Shown here: positions 34,169-41,085 of the stretch, one piece after another
Layout of the letters: each line of letters starts with the position of its first letter
How positions within the stretch are numbered: position 1 is the first letter of the stretch
Source: MWAR01 sp035388825
GTDB taxonomy: Bacteria; Muiribacteriota; Ozemobacteria; Ozemobacterales; Ozemobacteraceae
Length of the DNA: 64,000 nucleotides
Direction: 5' to 3'
NCBI GenBank assembly: GCA_035388825.1
Contig: DAOOQQ010000002.1
Location: 106,417 to 170,416, forward strand
Notes under the pieces: model-generated
What the model was told of the DNA's origin: nothing
Seen by the model: only the letters and a program-made list of their open reading frames with translations
Databases searched by the model: none
Made by a program: the position numbers and the translations under genes

Positions 34169-36520
34169 TCACTGCTCGAAGACGACTTCGCCGTCCATCG
34201 GCCCCATGGCAAGGCCATGAAAATCCTCGCTTGTCAGATCATTCTTGCCGCTCGATTTCGCCCCCGCACTCAGCTCGGAGCGCATGAAGCCCCACTCGAT
34301 GATGCTGCCTTTCTCGATCAGCTCGCTCATGTCGTCGACGGCGACGCCGCCTATGATGTGCACCGGTGAATCGATCGTGACCCGACCGGTGGTGCCGTTG
34401 CAGGCGACGAGGAAGGCATGAAGCTCGGGGAGGCCGCCGCCGGTCTTGGCGGGGAACTTGTCGTTGCGGATGATGATGCGGCCTCCGGCCACGAGCGTCA
34501 GCCAGCCGAAACTGTCGGGGGTCGAGGCTTTCACCAGATACGGGTTGATGATCGGGGCCGAGATGATGATGTCCTTCTTCGTCCAGATGATGCCGCCCTT
34601 GAGCATCCGGAGGGGCTTGTTGATCTCGACGGACGAGTCGAAGCCGATGATCTGATTCAGATAGCAGGCCTTCTCGGTCTTCGGACCGTCATCCTCCTTG
34701 TCGATGAACTCGTCCTCGAAGAAGGGGAATTTGGCATCGCCGAACAGCGGCAGCGCTTCGCCGTTCGAAGTCTTTTCATTGATATAATAACTCGTTCTTT
34801 GTTTCAGCGCGTCGAAGTATTTGGCGTCGACCCGGATCGCATTGATCTTGCCCGAGTAATGCAGATGCTCGTCATCCTTGAACTCGTAATCGGATTTCAT
34901 CAGGTCGCCGGGCCCGGACGGGAGATACTTGTTCGACGGCACCGCCGTGTTCCAGGGCTCGACGGCGGAGGGCTTGGCGAGATTCTGGAGCACGGTCATG
35001 TAGGGGCTGTTGGTGAGATGCGGACGAAGAGGAGGGCCGACGGACGGGTCGCGGGCCGAGCCGTCGCGGTACAGGTCGAAGGGGATCGCGTGCGGGGATG
35101 GGGTGCCGCCGCCGGAAGGGGTCGAGACGAGGAGCTGGGAAAGGGCGTCCCGCGCCTGGTCGATCCGATCACCCGAGAAATTCGCGAGCCAGGGCTCGAG
35201 ATCGTTCTGCCAGAGGTCCGTGAGATCGCTCTGGGCAGTCATCCATCGGATCGGCCAGATGTTCTTCTCGACCAGGAAGGCCATGGTTCGAAGGAACTGC
35301 CGCTCGACCCGGCCGAACAGCAGCGTGGGCGTGCACATTGTCGGCGTTCCGAACAGGTGGAGGGCGCTGGCCTTGAACTTCGAGGTGTCGATGTGGCCGA
35401 ACACCATCTGCCCTGTACCGGGCGGCGCCTCGAGCTGGTTGATCTCGATCGGATTATTCTGGCCGATATACCGGAAATACCCGTAGTCGACGTAGCTGAT
35501 TTTCAGCGCGGGCGGGTCCCCGTCCGTGATGCCGGGGAACTTGGCGTTCAGCCAGCCGCCCCAGGCCGAAGAACCGCGCCAGCCGAGGGATTTCGGCGTG
35601 TAGTAGAGATGGAAGAACTCGCCGTATTTCTTGTGGTGCTTGGTGTCCGATGCATCGTCGGGCATCCCGCCCATCGAGCCGGCCATGATGTTGAGCCGGA
35701 GCGTCTTGTCGCCCGAGTAGCCCGAACCGAGGTACACCCAGCCGTTCTGGACGAACGAGTCGGCCGAGGTCACGACCGGGTTGACGTCCCGGTTGAGGTA
35801 GTTCACATCCCCCAGCGTCATCTTGTTTCCCTTGATCCGCTGGTTGAACAGCTGCAGGGGCGGCTTCTGGTCGAGAACGGTGCCGTCGTCATAGAACTTC
35901 TCGAGACGGTTCACCTTGTCCGGTTCGAGAGCCGCCCCGCCCGGCGAGAACAGCGTGAACCGATGGAACGGAGCCGCGAACAGCCTCGTCAGAAGAAACT
36001 GCTTGCTGATCTTGCAGTGCTTCGAGTGGTTCCGGTGGGTGACTTTCACATCGGCAGATATATATCCGCGTCTTTCGAACGGCGAGTTTTCGAGGCCGGA
36101 CAGGAGAAGGGGGAACTCGTTCTTGTCGGGAACCTCGACGCTGTAGGTGACCTTGATGTCCAGCTCGCCCCACCGCGACTTGAACTCCTCCTTGATCTTC
36201 TTGACGACGTCGAGATTGCTGATGATGCTGTCATACGAAACGTCTTTGATCTTGCCCTTGTTGTTGAACACCATGTCGATGATGTTCTGCTCGGATTTCT
36301 TGTCGTAGGTCTCGAAATCGCGCTGAAGCTTGCGGACGGTGAGCCGGCCGATCGCGGTCGCGACCTGGTACAGCCGTTCGTTGATCGAGGCGCGGGCCGT
36401 CAGCCCCGTTTCGTGCCGCACCCGTCCGACCATCGAGGCGAAGAAGATCGTGACGAAAATGATGCAGACGATCACGACGACCAGCACCATTCCCTCGCGG
36501 CCGAACCGAACCTGTCTCAT
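34169..36520 (-). CDS. Large GspK/PilX-like pseudopilin-related exported protein
   Basis: 783 residues. The N-terminus reads MRQVRFGREG, then MVLVVVIVCIIFVTIFF: a prepilin leader ending in Gly, a hydrophobic helix, and no Glu at +5, as in GspK and PilX. The rest is a long extracytoplasmic region, about twice the GspK length, with no recognised domain, few Cys, and a Gly/Val-rich end (LTLVAGGRIIIRND, VHIIGGVAVDD) that looks like repeated strands. It overlaps the upstream TPR gene by four bases. Likely a tip or coat component of the pseudopilus made by this operon. Confidence 0.7.
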   Translation of the reverse strand: MRQVRFGREGMVLVVVIVCIIFVTIFFASMVGRVRHETGLTARASINERLYQVATAIGRLTVRKLQRDFETYDKKSEQNIIDMVFNNKGKIKDVSYDSIISNLDVVKKIKEEFKSRWGELDIKVTYSVEVPDKNEFPLLLSGLENSPFERRGYISADVKVTHRNHSKHCKISKQFLLTRLFAAPFHRFTLFSPGGAALEPDKVNRLEKFYDDGTVLDQKPPLQLFNQRIKGNKMTLGDVNYLNRDVNPVVTSADSFVQNGWVYLGSGYSGDKTLRLNIMAGSMGGMPDDASDTKHHKKYGEFFHLYYTPKSLGWRGSSAWGGWLNAKFPGITDGDPPALKISYVDYGYFRYIGQNNPIEINQLEAPPGTGQMVFGHIDTSKFKASALHLFGTPTMCTPTLLFGRVERQFLRTMAFLVEKNIWPIRWMTAQSDLTDLWQNDLEPWLANFSGDRIDQARDALSQLLVSTPSGGGTPSPHAIPFDLYRDGSARDPSVGPPLRPHLTNSPYMTVLQNLAKPSAVEPWNTAVPSNKYLPSGPGDLMKSDYEFKDDEHLHYSGKINAIRVDAKYFDALKQRTSYYINEKTSNGEALPLFGDAKFPFFEDEFIDKEDDGPKTEKACYLNQIIGFDSSVEINKPLRMLKGGIIWTKKDIIISAPIINPYLVKASTPDSFGWLTLVAGGRIIIRNDKFPAKTGGGLPELHAFLVACNGTTGRVTIDSPVHIIGGVAVDDMSELIEKGSIIEWGFMRSELSAGAKSSGKNDLTSEDFHGLAMGPMDGEVVFEQ

Positions 36521-37353
36521 CGCGACTGCTTCCTCAACTGGTGCATCAGCTTCCCCACCCGCGCATTCGTCGGATCGAGATCGACGGTGCGCTGCAAATG
36601 CGTGCGGGCCGTCTCAGGCTCGTCGAGAATCAGGTGGCACAGTCCCAGGTGGAACTGGATCGTCGGATTGAACGGATAATCGCGAGCGGCCTGGGCAAGA
36701 TAATCCCGGGCAGAAATGTAATCGCCCTCCTGGGTGAACAAGGCGCCCAGAACGACTTTTGCCGTCTTCGTGTCCTCGGCGTCGGGAAACCGTCCGACCA
36801 TCTCGAGCAGCAGCTTTTTCGCCTCGTCGCGCCGGTCGAGATGGAGGAGCACCTGGGCTTTCTCGAGGATCGCGTTGGTGTCGGCCGGGTCGATCTCGAG
36901 AGTTTTCTGGTAATAATCGAGGGCGTGGGTGAAATCCCCTTTGCGCCGGTAGGCGTCGGCGAGGTCGTTGTGGGCGTTCGAGTCGAGCGAATCGAGTTCG
37001 GTGGCCTTGCCGTACTCACGGATCGCATCCTCCGTCCGGCCGAGATCGAAGTAGGCATCGCCGAGCCAGTTGTACAGCAGGGCGCAGTCGGGGGAAAGGC
37101 GGATCGCTTCCTTCAGATTGAAAACCGACTCGGTCACGAGTCCCTTTTTCCCATACACGATGCCCAAGCCTGCAAACGCAGGCGCAAACGCCCCGTCCCG
37201 CTCGAGGGCCTTCTGGTAATGATAGATGGCTTTGTCCAGAAGCCCCTTCTCGAAATAGGCCATCCCGATGGCGGTCAGGGCACTCGCCGGGTTGCGGCCC
37301 TCTTTCAGGCACTTCTGCGCCTTTTTGATGATCTCGTCCGGATGGAGAATCAT
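36517..37353 (-). CDS. TPR-repeat protein, first gene of the pseudopilin/sigma operon
   Basis: 278 residues of consecutive TPR units (about seven), for example FEKGLLDKAIYHYQKALERD and AYRRKGDFTHALDYYQKTLEID. No signal peptide, so cytoplasmic. Its closest functional analogy is PilF/PilW-type pilotins, but those are lipoproteins and this is not. The ATG follows a perfect TATAAT by only six bases, so its mRNA may be leaderless. It overlaps the GspK-like gene by four bases. Confidence 0.85.
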   Translation of the reverse strand: MILHPDEIIKKAQKCLKEGRNPASALTAIGMAYFEKGLLDKAIYHYQKALERDGAFAPAFAGLGIVYGKKGLVTESVFNLKEAIRLSPDCALLYNWLGDAYFDLGRTEDAIREYGKATELDSLDSNAHNDLADAYRRKGDFTHALDYYQKTLEIDPADTNAILEKAQVLLHLDRRDEAKKLLLEMVGRFPDAEDTKTAKVVLGALFTQEGDYISARDYLAQAARDYPFNPTIQFHLGLCHLILDEPETARTHLQRTVDLDPTNARVGKLMHQLRKQSR

Positions 37354-37359
37354 GGATTC

Positions 37360-37368
37360 ATTATACCA
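37360..37368 (-). promoter_or_regulatory. Extended -10 promoter, possibly giving a leaderless mRNA
   Basis: TGGTATAAT on the minus strand, ending six bases before the ATG of the TPR gene and lying in the 21-base gap after the deacetylase stop. With normal spacing transcription would begin at or next to the ATG. Confidence 0.45.
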
Positions 37369-37374
37369 TAACAG

Positions 37375-38379
37375 TCAGAAACGCCCGCGAATCTGGCTAT
37401 ACAGACGGCTCAACACCGGATGCCCGCGCAGCAGGAGCCCGACGGCAAACCGGAACAGGCCGGGTTTTTTCACGGGGAACCGGTTGATCGCGAACGGGTC
37501 GCAGCCCGGAAGATTCGCCCCGGTCGAAGTCGCGAGGGCCGCGGCATAGCCGGCCGACGCGGCCTCGGCTCTGGAAACGTCATCGTGGGCGCCCCAGGGC
37601 CAGCAGAACACGTCGCAGCCCGGCTCGTGCCAGCGTGCGAAATACGCGCGGGACCGGACGAACTCCTCCCGGATCCGTGCTCGGCGCTCCTCATCGGTCT
37701 CGATATCGAACCAGCCGGTGTCGAGCAGTTGGCCCTGGAAAAACGTGCCGTCGGCCGCGGTGAACTTCGCGGTTCGGGGCTTCCAGGCATTCACCACGAA
37801 AGCTGACGATCTGGGGAAAATCGGAAGTTGTTTCAGCTTCGGCCGGTCGGGCCACGCGGTGGGAATCGCCCAGTGATCGTCGTCATCCGGATAAAAGCCG
37901 GTGATGCGCGGTTCCCGGAACACCTGCGCATGGTTCCATCCGTGGGAATGGACATCGACACCGCCGGCCACCAGTTCATCGAACTCGGATTCCGAAAGAA
38001 AATCTCCGGCTTCGCCCGCGTGTGCGGCTTTCTGCGCCTCGGTGAACGGGCGCATCTGTGGAGCGGGCGGCACGATGTCGGGACGGACGACGGTCGCCGT
38101 GGCGAACACCGTGGCACGGAAGCCAAGGCGGCGGAGGACGGGCAGCGCTTCGGTGAGGTTGTCGCGAAACCCGTCGTCGAACGTGATCGCGACGGACCGG
38201 TCGGGTGCCGGTGCCGTCCCCGTGACGTGGCCGACCAGTTCGCGCATCGTCAGGGTTTTCCAGCCATGCCGGGCGAGAAAGGACATCTGCGCATCGAACA
38301 GGGCGGTCGGGACGCTGAGATGGATCGGATCGGGCGCACCGACCCGGTGGTAATACAGGACGGGAACGGCGTTCAGCAT
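37375..38379 (-). CDS. Polysaccharide deacetylase (NodB/CE4 family)
   Basis: 334 residues, CE4 fold: TFDDGF (about 65-70, catalytic Asp and metal Asp), HSHGWNH (about 143-149, metal His pair), and WPWGAHDD (about 263) as the later motif. No signal peptide, so probably cytoplasmic or acting on lipid-linked sugar. An insert around 155-215 (GFYPDDDDHWAIP) is seen in deacetylases next to glycosyltransferases. It overlaps the upstream glycosyltransferase by seven bases; together they look like a small cell-surface glycan unit. Confidence 0.88.
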   Translation of the reverse strand: MLNAVPVLYYHRVGAPDPIHLSVPTALFDAQMSFLARHGWKTLTMRELVGHVTGTAPAPDRSVAITFDDGFRDNLTEALPVLRRLGFRATVFATATVVRPDIVPPAPQMRPFTEAQKAAHAGEAGDFLSESEFDELVAGGVDVHSHGWNHAQVFREPRITGFYPDDDDHWAIPTAWPDRPKLKQLPIFPRSSAFVVNAWKPRTAKFTAADGTFFQGQLLDTGWFDIETDEERRARIREEFVRSRAYFARWHEPGCDVFCWPWGAHDDVSRAEAASAGYAAALATSTGANLPGCDPFAINRFPVKKPGLFRFAVGLLLRGHPVLSRLYSQIRGRF

Positions 38380-39464
38380 GACGTGCCGATTCCCAGTTCC
38401 CCGTAGGCGTGGAGGGTGGCTGCGACCATGGCCCCGGCCGAGAAGGCGCGAACCGTCGCCTCGCGTCGGAGGGCAGCCGCGCGTGGATCCTCCGCCGTTC
38501 GCATGGCGAGAAGGGCGCAGGCGAATGATTCGGGGTTTCCGGGCTCGAACAGGCGCAGCGGAACGATGCCGTTCATCTCGCGGTTCGCCGGGATGGCGGA
38601 GGCGACGACGGGAACGCCCATGGCGAGCGACTCCCGCGCGGTACCCGAGAACCCCTCTTCATATGAGGCATTGATCGAGAAGCGAACGCGGGAAAACAAC
38701 GCGGGAACGTCTTTTCTATACCCAAGAATATGTATTCTGTCGCGGACGGAAAGGGCTTCCCGTCTGGCCGGAAGAGCTCCCTTGTCGGTGCCGTGACCGG
38801 CGATGACGAGTTGGAGCTCGGGCCATGCCGGCGCCATGCGCTCGAACGCATCGAGCAGCAGGTCATGCCCCTTGTTGCGACTGTAATTGCCGACGAGAAG
38901 GGCGGCGGGCGCCCCTTCGGGGACGGGCCAGGGGCCATCGAGAGGCTCGGGATGGGCCGGAGAGAACCGCTCGGTGTCGGTCGCCGAGTAGACGACGCGG
39001 ATACGGCGGTCCGGCACGCCGGTCTCGTTCAGGCGATTGGCGACGGCCCTGCTGACCGCGATGTAGCCGCGAACGGCGGGGGTGCGGTATTTCACGAGAC
39101 TGACGGGATTGAAATCCGGCCGGAACAGGACGCGCCGGGTCACGATCAGGCCGCGGAACCGATGGATGAGCGAGACGAGCGCCCACTGGGTGTGCGCCCA
39201 GGCTCGGTGGACGTTCACCACGTCGGGGCAAAACTCCCGGAACGCCCGGCACAACTGCATGATCGAAACCGGATGCAGCTCCCCGCGGTAATCATGGGGG
39301 GCGACGGCGAGCCCGGCGGCACGTGCGCGGCGTTCGAGTTCGCTGCCCCGCTGGCACAGCAGTCGCACGTCATGGCCGAGGCCGGCCTGACCTTGCGCGA
39401 GAAGCAGCGCCTGCTGCTGTCCGCCGCTCCAGGAATGCCCTTCGAGGGAGTGGATGATCCGCAT
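38373..39464 (-). CDS. Glycosyltransferase, GT-B fold (GT4-like)
   Basis: 363 residues from ATG 39464; upstream in-frame residues are not protein-like. N-terminal donor/acceptor domain with WSGGQQQALLLAQGQ (about 11-25), and C-terminal GT1/GT4 domain with LLVGNYSRNKGHDLLLDAF (about 190-208), DRIHILGYRKDVPALFS and the nucleotide-sugar motif EGFSGTARESLAMGVPVVAS (about 270-289; the E-x7-E pattern is present). Retaining glycosyltransferase, sugar unknown; coupled to the deacetylase. Confidence 0.9.
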   Translation of the reverse strand: MRIIHSLEGHSWSGGQQQALLLAQGQAGLGHDVRLLCQRGSELERRARAAGLAVAPHDYRGELHPVSIMQLCRAFREFCPDVVNVHRAWAHTQWALVSLIHRFRGLIVTRRVLFRPDFNPVSLVKYRTPAVRGYIAVSRAVANRLNETGVPDRRIRVVYSATDTERFSPAHPEPLDGPWPVPEGAPAALLVGNYSRNKGHDLLLDAFERMAPAWPELQLVIAGHGTDKGALPARREALSVRDRIHILGYRKDVPALFSRVRFSINASYEEGFSGTARESLAMGVPVVASAIPANREMNGIVPLRLFEPGNPESFACALLAMRTAEDPRAAALRREATVRAFSAGAMVAATLHAYGELGIGTSC

Positions 39465-39535
39465 GGTAGCATACTCTATCGGCCCCAGCCGCCCCCTGTC
39501 AAGATTCATCTCGCTCCGGCGAGAATGGACAACGA

Positions 39536-39566
39536 ACCACAGAGTCACCGAGACACAGAGACAGGT
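39536..39566 (+). repeat. CAGAG-type repeat, left copy flanking the AT-rich gene
   Basis: ACCACAGAGTCACCGAGACA followed by CAGAGACAGGT. Its counterpart lies inverted at 40466-40502. In between is the only strongly AT-rich coding region of the window. Confidence 0.65.
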
Positions 39567-39710
39567 GAACGGACCGCAGATCGAGGGCAGATGTGCTCCT
39601 CAACGCGTGGTGGCTTTTATGGGAGTAACCCGTTGGTGAATCGCGCCTTCCCTGGAGAATATCCGTCGGGTTGTACGGTCAGGGGAATGTGTGATACCTT
39701 GTCTGGTGCC

Positions 39711-40412
39711 ATGAAACGACACGTGTTGCTTCTGATTCTCATGCTTTCCTGTATGACGCTCCCGTTCGCGGCCGGCTGCGGCGGGAAGAACGGCGAAGCG
39801 ATCTCGGACGGCCCCTTCCGAGCCGGGATCGTCCCCGTTCGCATCACCCGCTCGAGCGGCATGCAGGACGGCATCTTCGGCTACGCCGGCGGAAGCGGCG
39901 TCACCGGCGGCTGGATCGAACGTCCCGAAGGAACCAAGCTGCTGAACTCAGATTTATATTTCGACGCTCCGAAAAACCAGTATCAAACAACATTATATAA
40001 AAACCAGAATTCCTTCGTTTCTGGTGATTATTTTTTGAAATATACCCTTGGTGGCGAAACGAAAAGCATTCCATATCCAGGCCTCTCATGGACACTCCTG
40101 CACACGACGTGGAATGATCATCCTCCAAGATATGACTATGATGCCTCGAGTCATATGTTGCGAATAATATTTGATCAGATATTATCAACTGGCAAAGTAA
40201 AATATTATATGCGCCTCAGCCGTGAAGGCACCAATTTTATTCTTTATGAAAGTATTCCACAGGAAAACACCGTTCAGTTGAACGAAATTGTTTCCTACGG
40301 CTCGAGCTCCTATCCAGAAGAGTATGAGATTCAGTTATTTGCGGATGTATACGAGAACGACGTGCTCAAAAACCGGTACATCCATCTGTTCACGAACGTC
40401 ACCCTGAACTGA
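39711..40412 (+). CDS. Putative lipoprotein with AT-rich C-terminal two thirds
   Basis: 233 residues from ATG 39711. A lipoprotein signal peptide with lipobox FAAGC (Cys23) and Gly at +2. The first 80 codons share the high GC of the neighbourhood; from about 39945 to 40380 the base composition drops sharply (runs such as TTATATAAAAAC), unlike any other gene here, although the frame stays open. The encoded part is strand-rich with many Tyr/Asn/Ser. Inverted CAGAG-type repeats lie on both sides and a palindromic repeat follows the stop. This suggests acquisition of part or all of the gene. No domain recognised. It is the only plus-strand gene between 17 and 62 kb apart from the propeller gene. 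Confidence 0.65.
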   Translation: MKRHVLLLILMLSCMTLPFAAGCGGKNGEAISDGPFRAGIVPVRITRSSGMQDGIFGYAGGSGVTGGWIERPEGTKLLNSDLYFDAPKNQYQTTLYKNQNSFVSGDYFLKYTLGGETKSIPYPGLSWTLLHTTWNDHPPRYDYDASSHMLRIIFDQILSTGKVKYYMRLSREGTNFILYESIPQENTVQLNEIVSYGSSSYPEEYEIQLFADVYENDVLKNRYIHLFTNVTLN

Positions 40413-40416
40413 TCCC

Positions 40417-40440
40417 GGGCGCATCTCGATGCGCCCCTAC
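40417..40440. repeat. Palindromic repeat copy C
   Basis: GGGCGCATC, TC, GATGCGCCC, then CTAC; directly after the lipoprotein stop codon. It shares the CGCCCCTAC arm with copies A and B. Confidence 0.75.
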
Positions 40441-40465
40441 AGGCGATCTGCGTTATCTGCGGATT

Positions 40466-40502
40466 GGTGTCTTTCTCTGCGTCTCTGCGCCTCTGCGGTG
40501 AA
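40466..40502 (-). repeat. CAGAG-type repeat, right copy (inverted)
   Basis: On the minus strand it reads CACCGCAGAGGCGCAGAGAC followed by GCAGAGAAAGACACC. It is similar, but not identical, to the left copy and points the other way. Confidence 0.65.
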
Positions 40503-40512
40503 CCGTCTCCGG

Positions 40513-41085
40513 TTATTTGTCCCAATACCAGGCGAAATACAGATCGTCGGTGGTCGTGTACGGCGATGAGAGGGCCGATTCCGTCGCGGCGCACTCCTCT
40601 TTTTTTCCGAGGGTCCGACGGGTGTCTCCGGGGCCGGTGATATCGGCCGAACCCCGCAACACGGCGATACGCACCACGTGGCTGGCGACCTTGACGACAT
40701 ACAGGCCGCTCCGGCATTCGGCGCGAGCGAAGGGCGTGATCAGAACGTGGATGGGGGCTGTATCCGAGGCATCATCGAACCGGAAGCCGGCCAATCCTGA
40801 CGTGACTTCCCAGGCATGCTCATCGGGGTGCCGCAGCCGTGTGTCTTCACGAAGCCGGACCTGTGAGGAGCCGGGGCCGGAAATCCGCGTCTGACCGTCC
40901 GTTCCGGTTTCGAGGCGGTCTCCGGCCAGCAACACGGTGCCGGATGCGCTCGTCGTGATGCTGCCCGTCGATGTGGCAACACGCCATTCCCCACCTGGAA
41001 TCACCTGTCCGCTTGCCGGCACCGCCCAGGCGAGAACGAGTGCCAGGGCTGCGCCGACAAGCGGAGAATCGAAGCGTCGATGCAT
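40513..41085 (-). CDS. Exported FecR-like domain protein
   Basis: 190 residues with a signal peptide (1-26) and a FecR-type strand-rich domain (about 35-165): GDRLETGTDGQTRISGPGSSQ, then VRLREDTRLR, then FAR-ECRSGLYVVKVASHVVRIAVLRGSADI. Unlike true FecR it has no transmembrane anchor or anti-sigma part. Its start abuts the NHL-protein stop with no gap, so it is last in the lon-engB-TPR-NHL operon. Confidence 0.75.
   Translation of the reverse strand: MHRRFDSPLVGAALALVLAWAVPASGQVIPGGEWRVATSTGSITTSASGTVLLAGDRLETGTDGQTRISGPGSSQVRLREDTRLRHPDEHAWEVTSGLAGFRFDDASDTAPIHVLITPFARAECRSGLYVVKVASHVVRIAVLRGSADITGPGDTRRTLGKKEECAATESALSSPYTTTDDLYFAWYWDK

Noticed and set aside
38730..39710. Upstream extension of the lipoprotein reading frame
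   Set aside because: The frame is open by chance across the antisense of the glycosyltransferase; lipobox and start fit ATG 39711.
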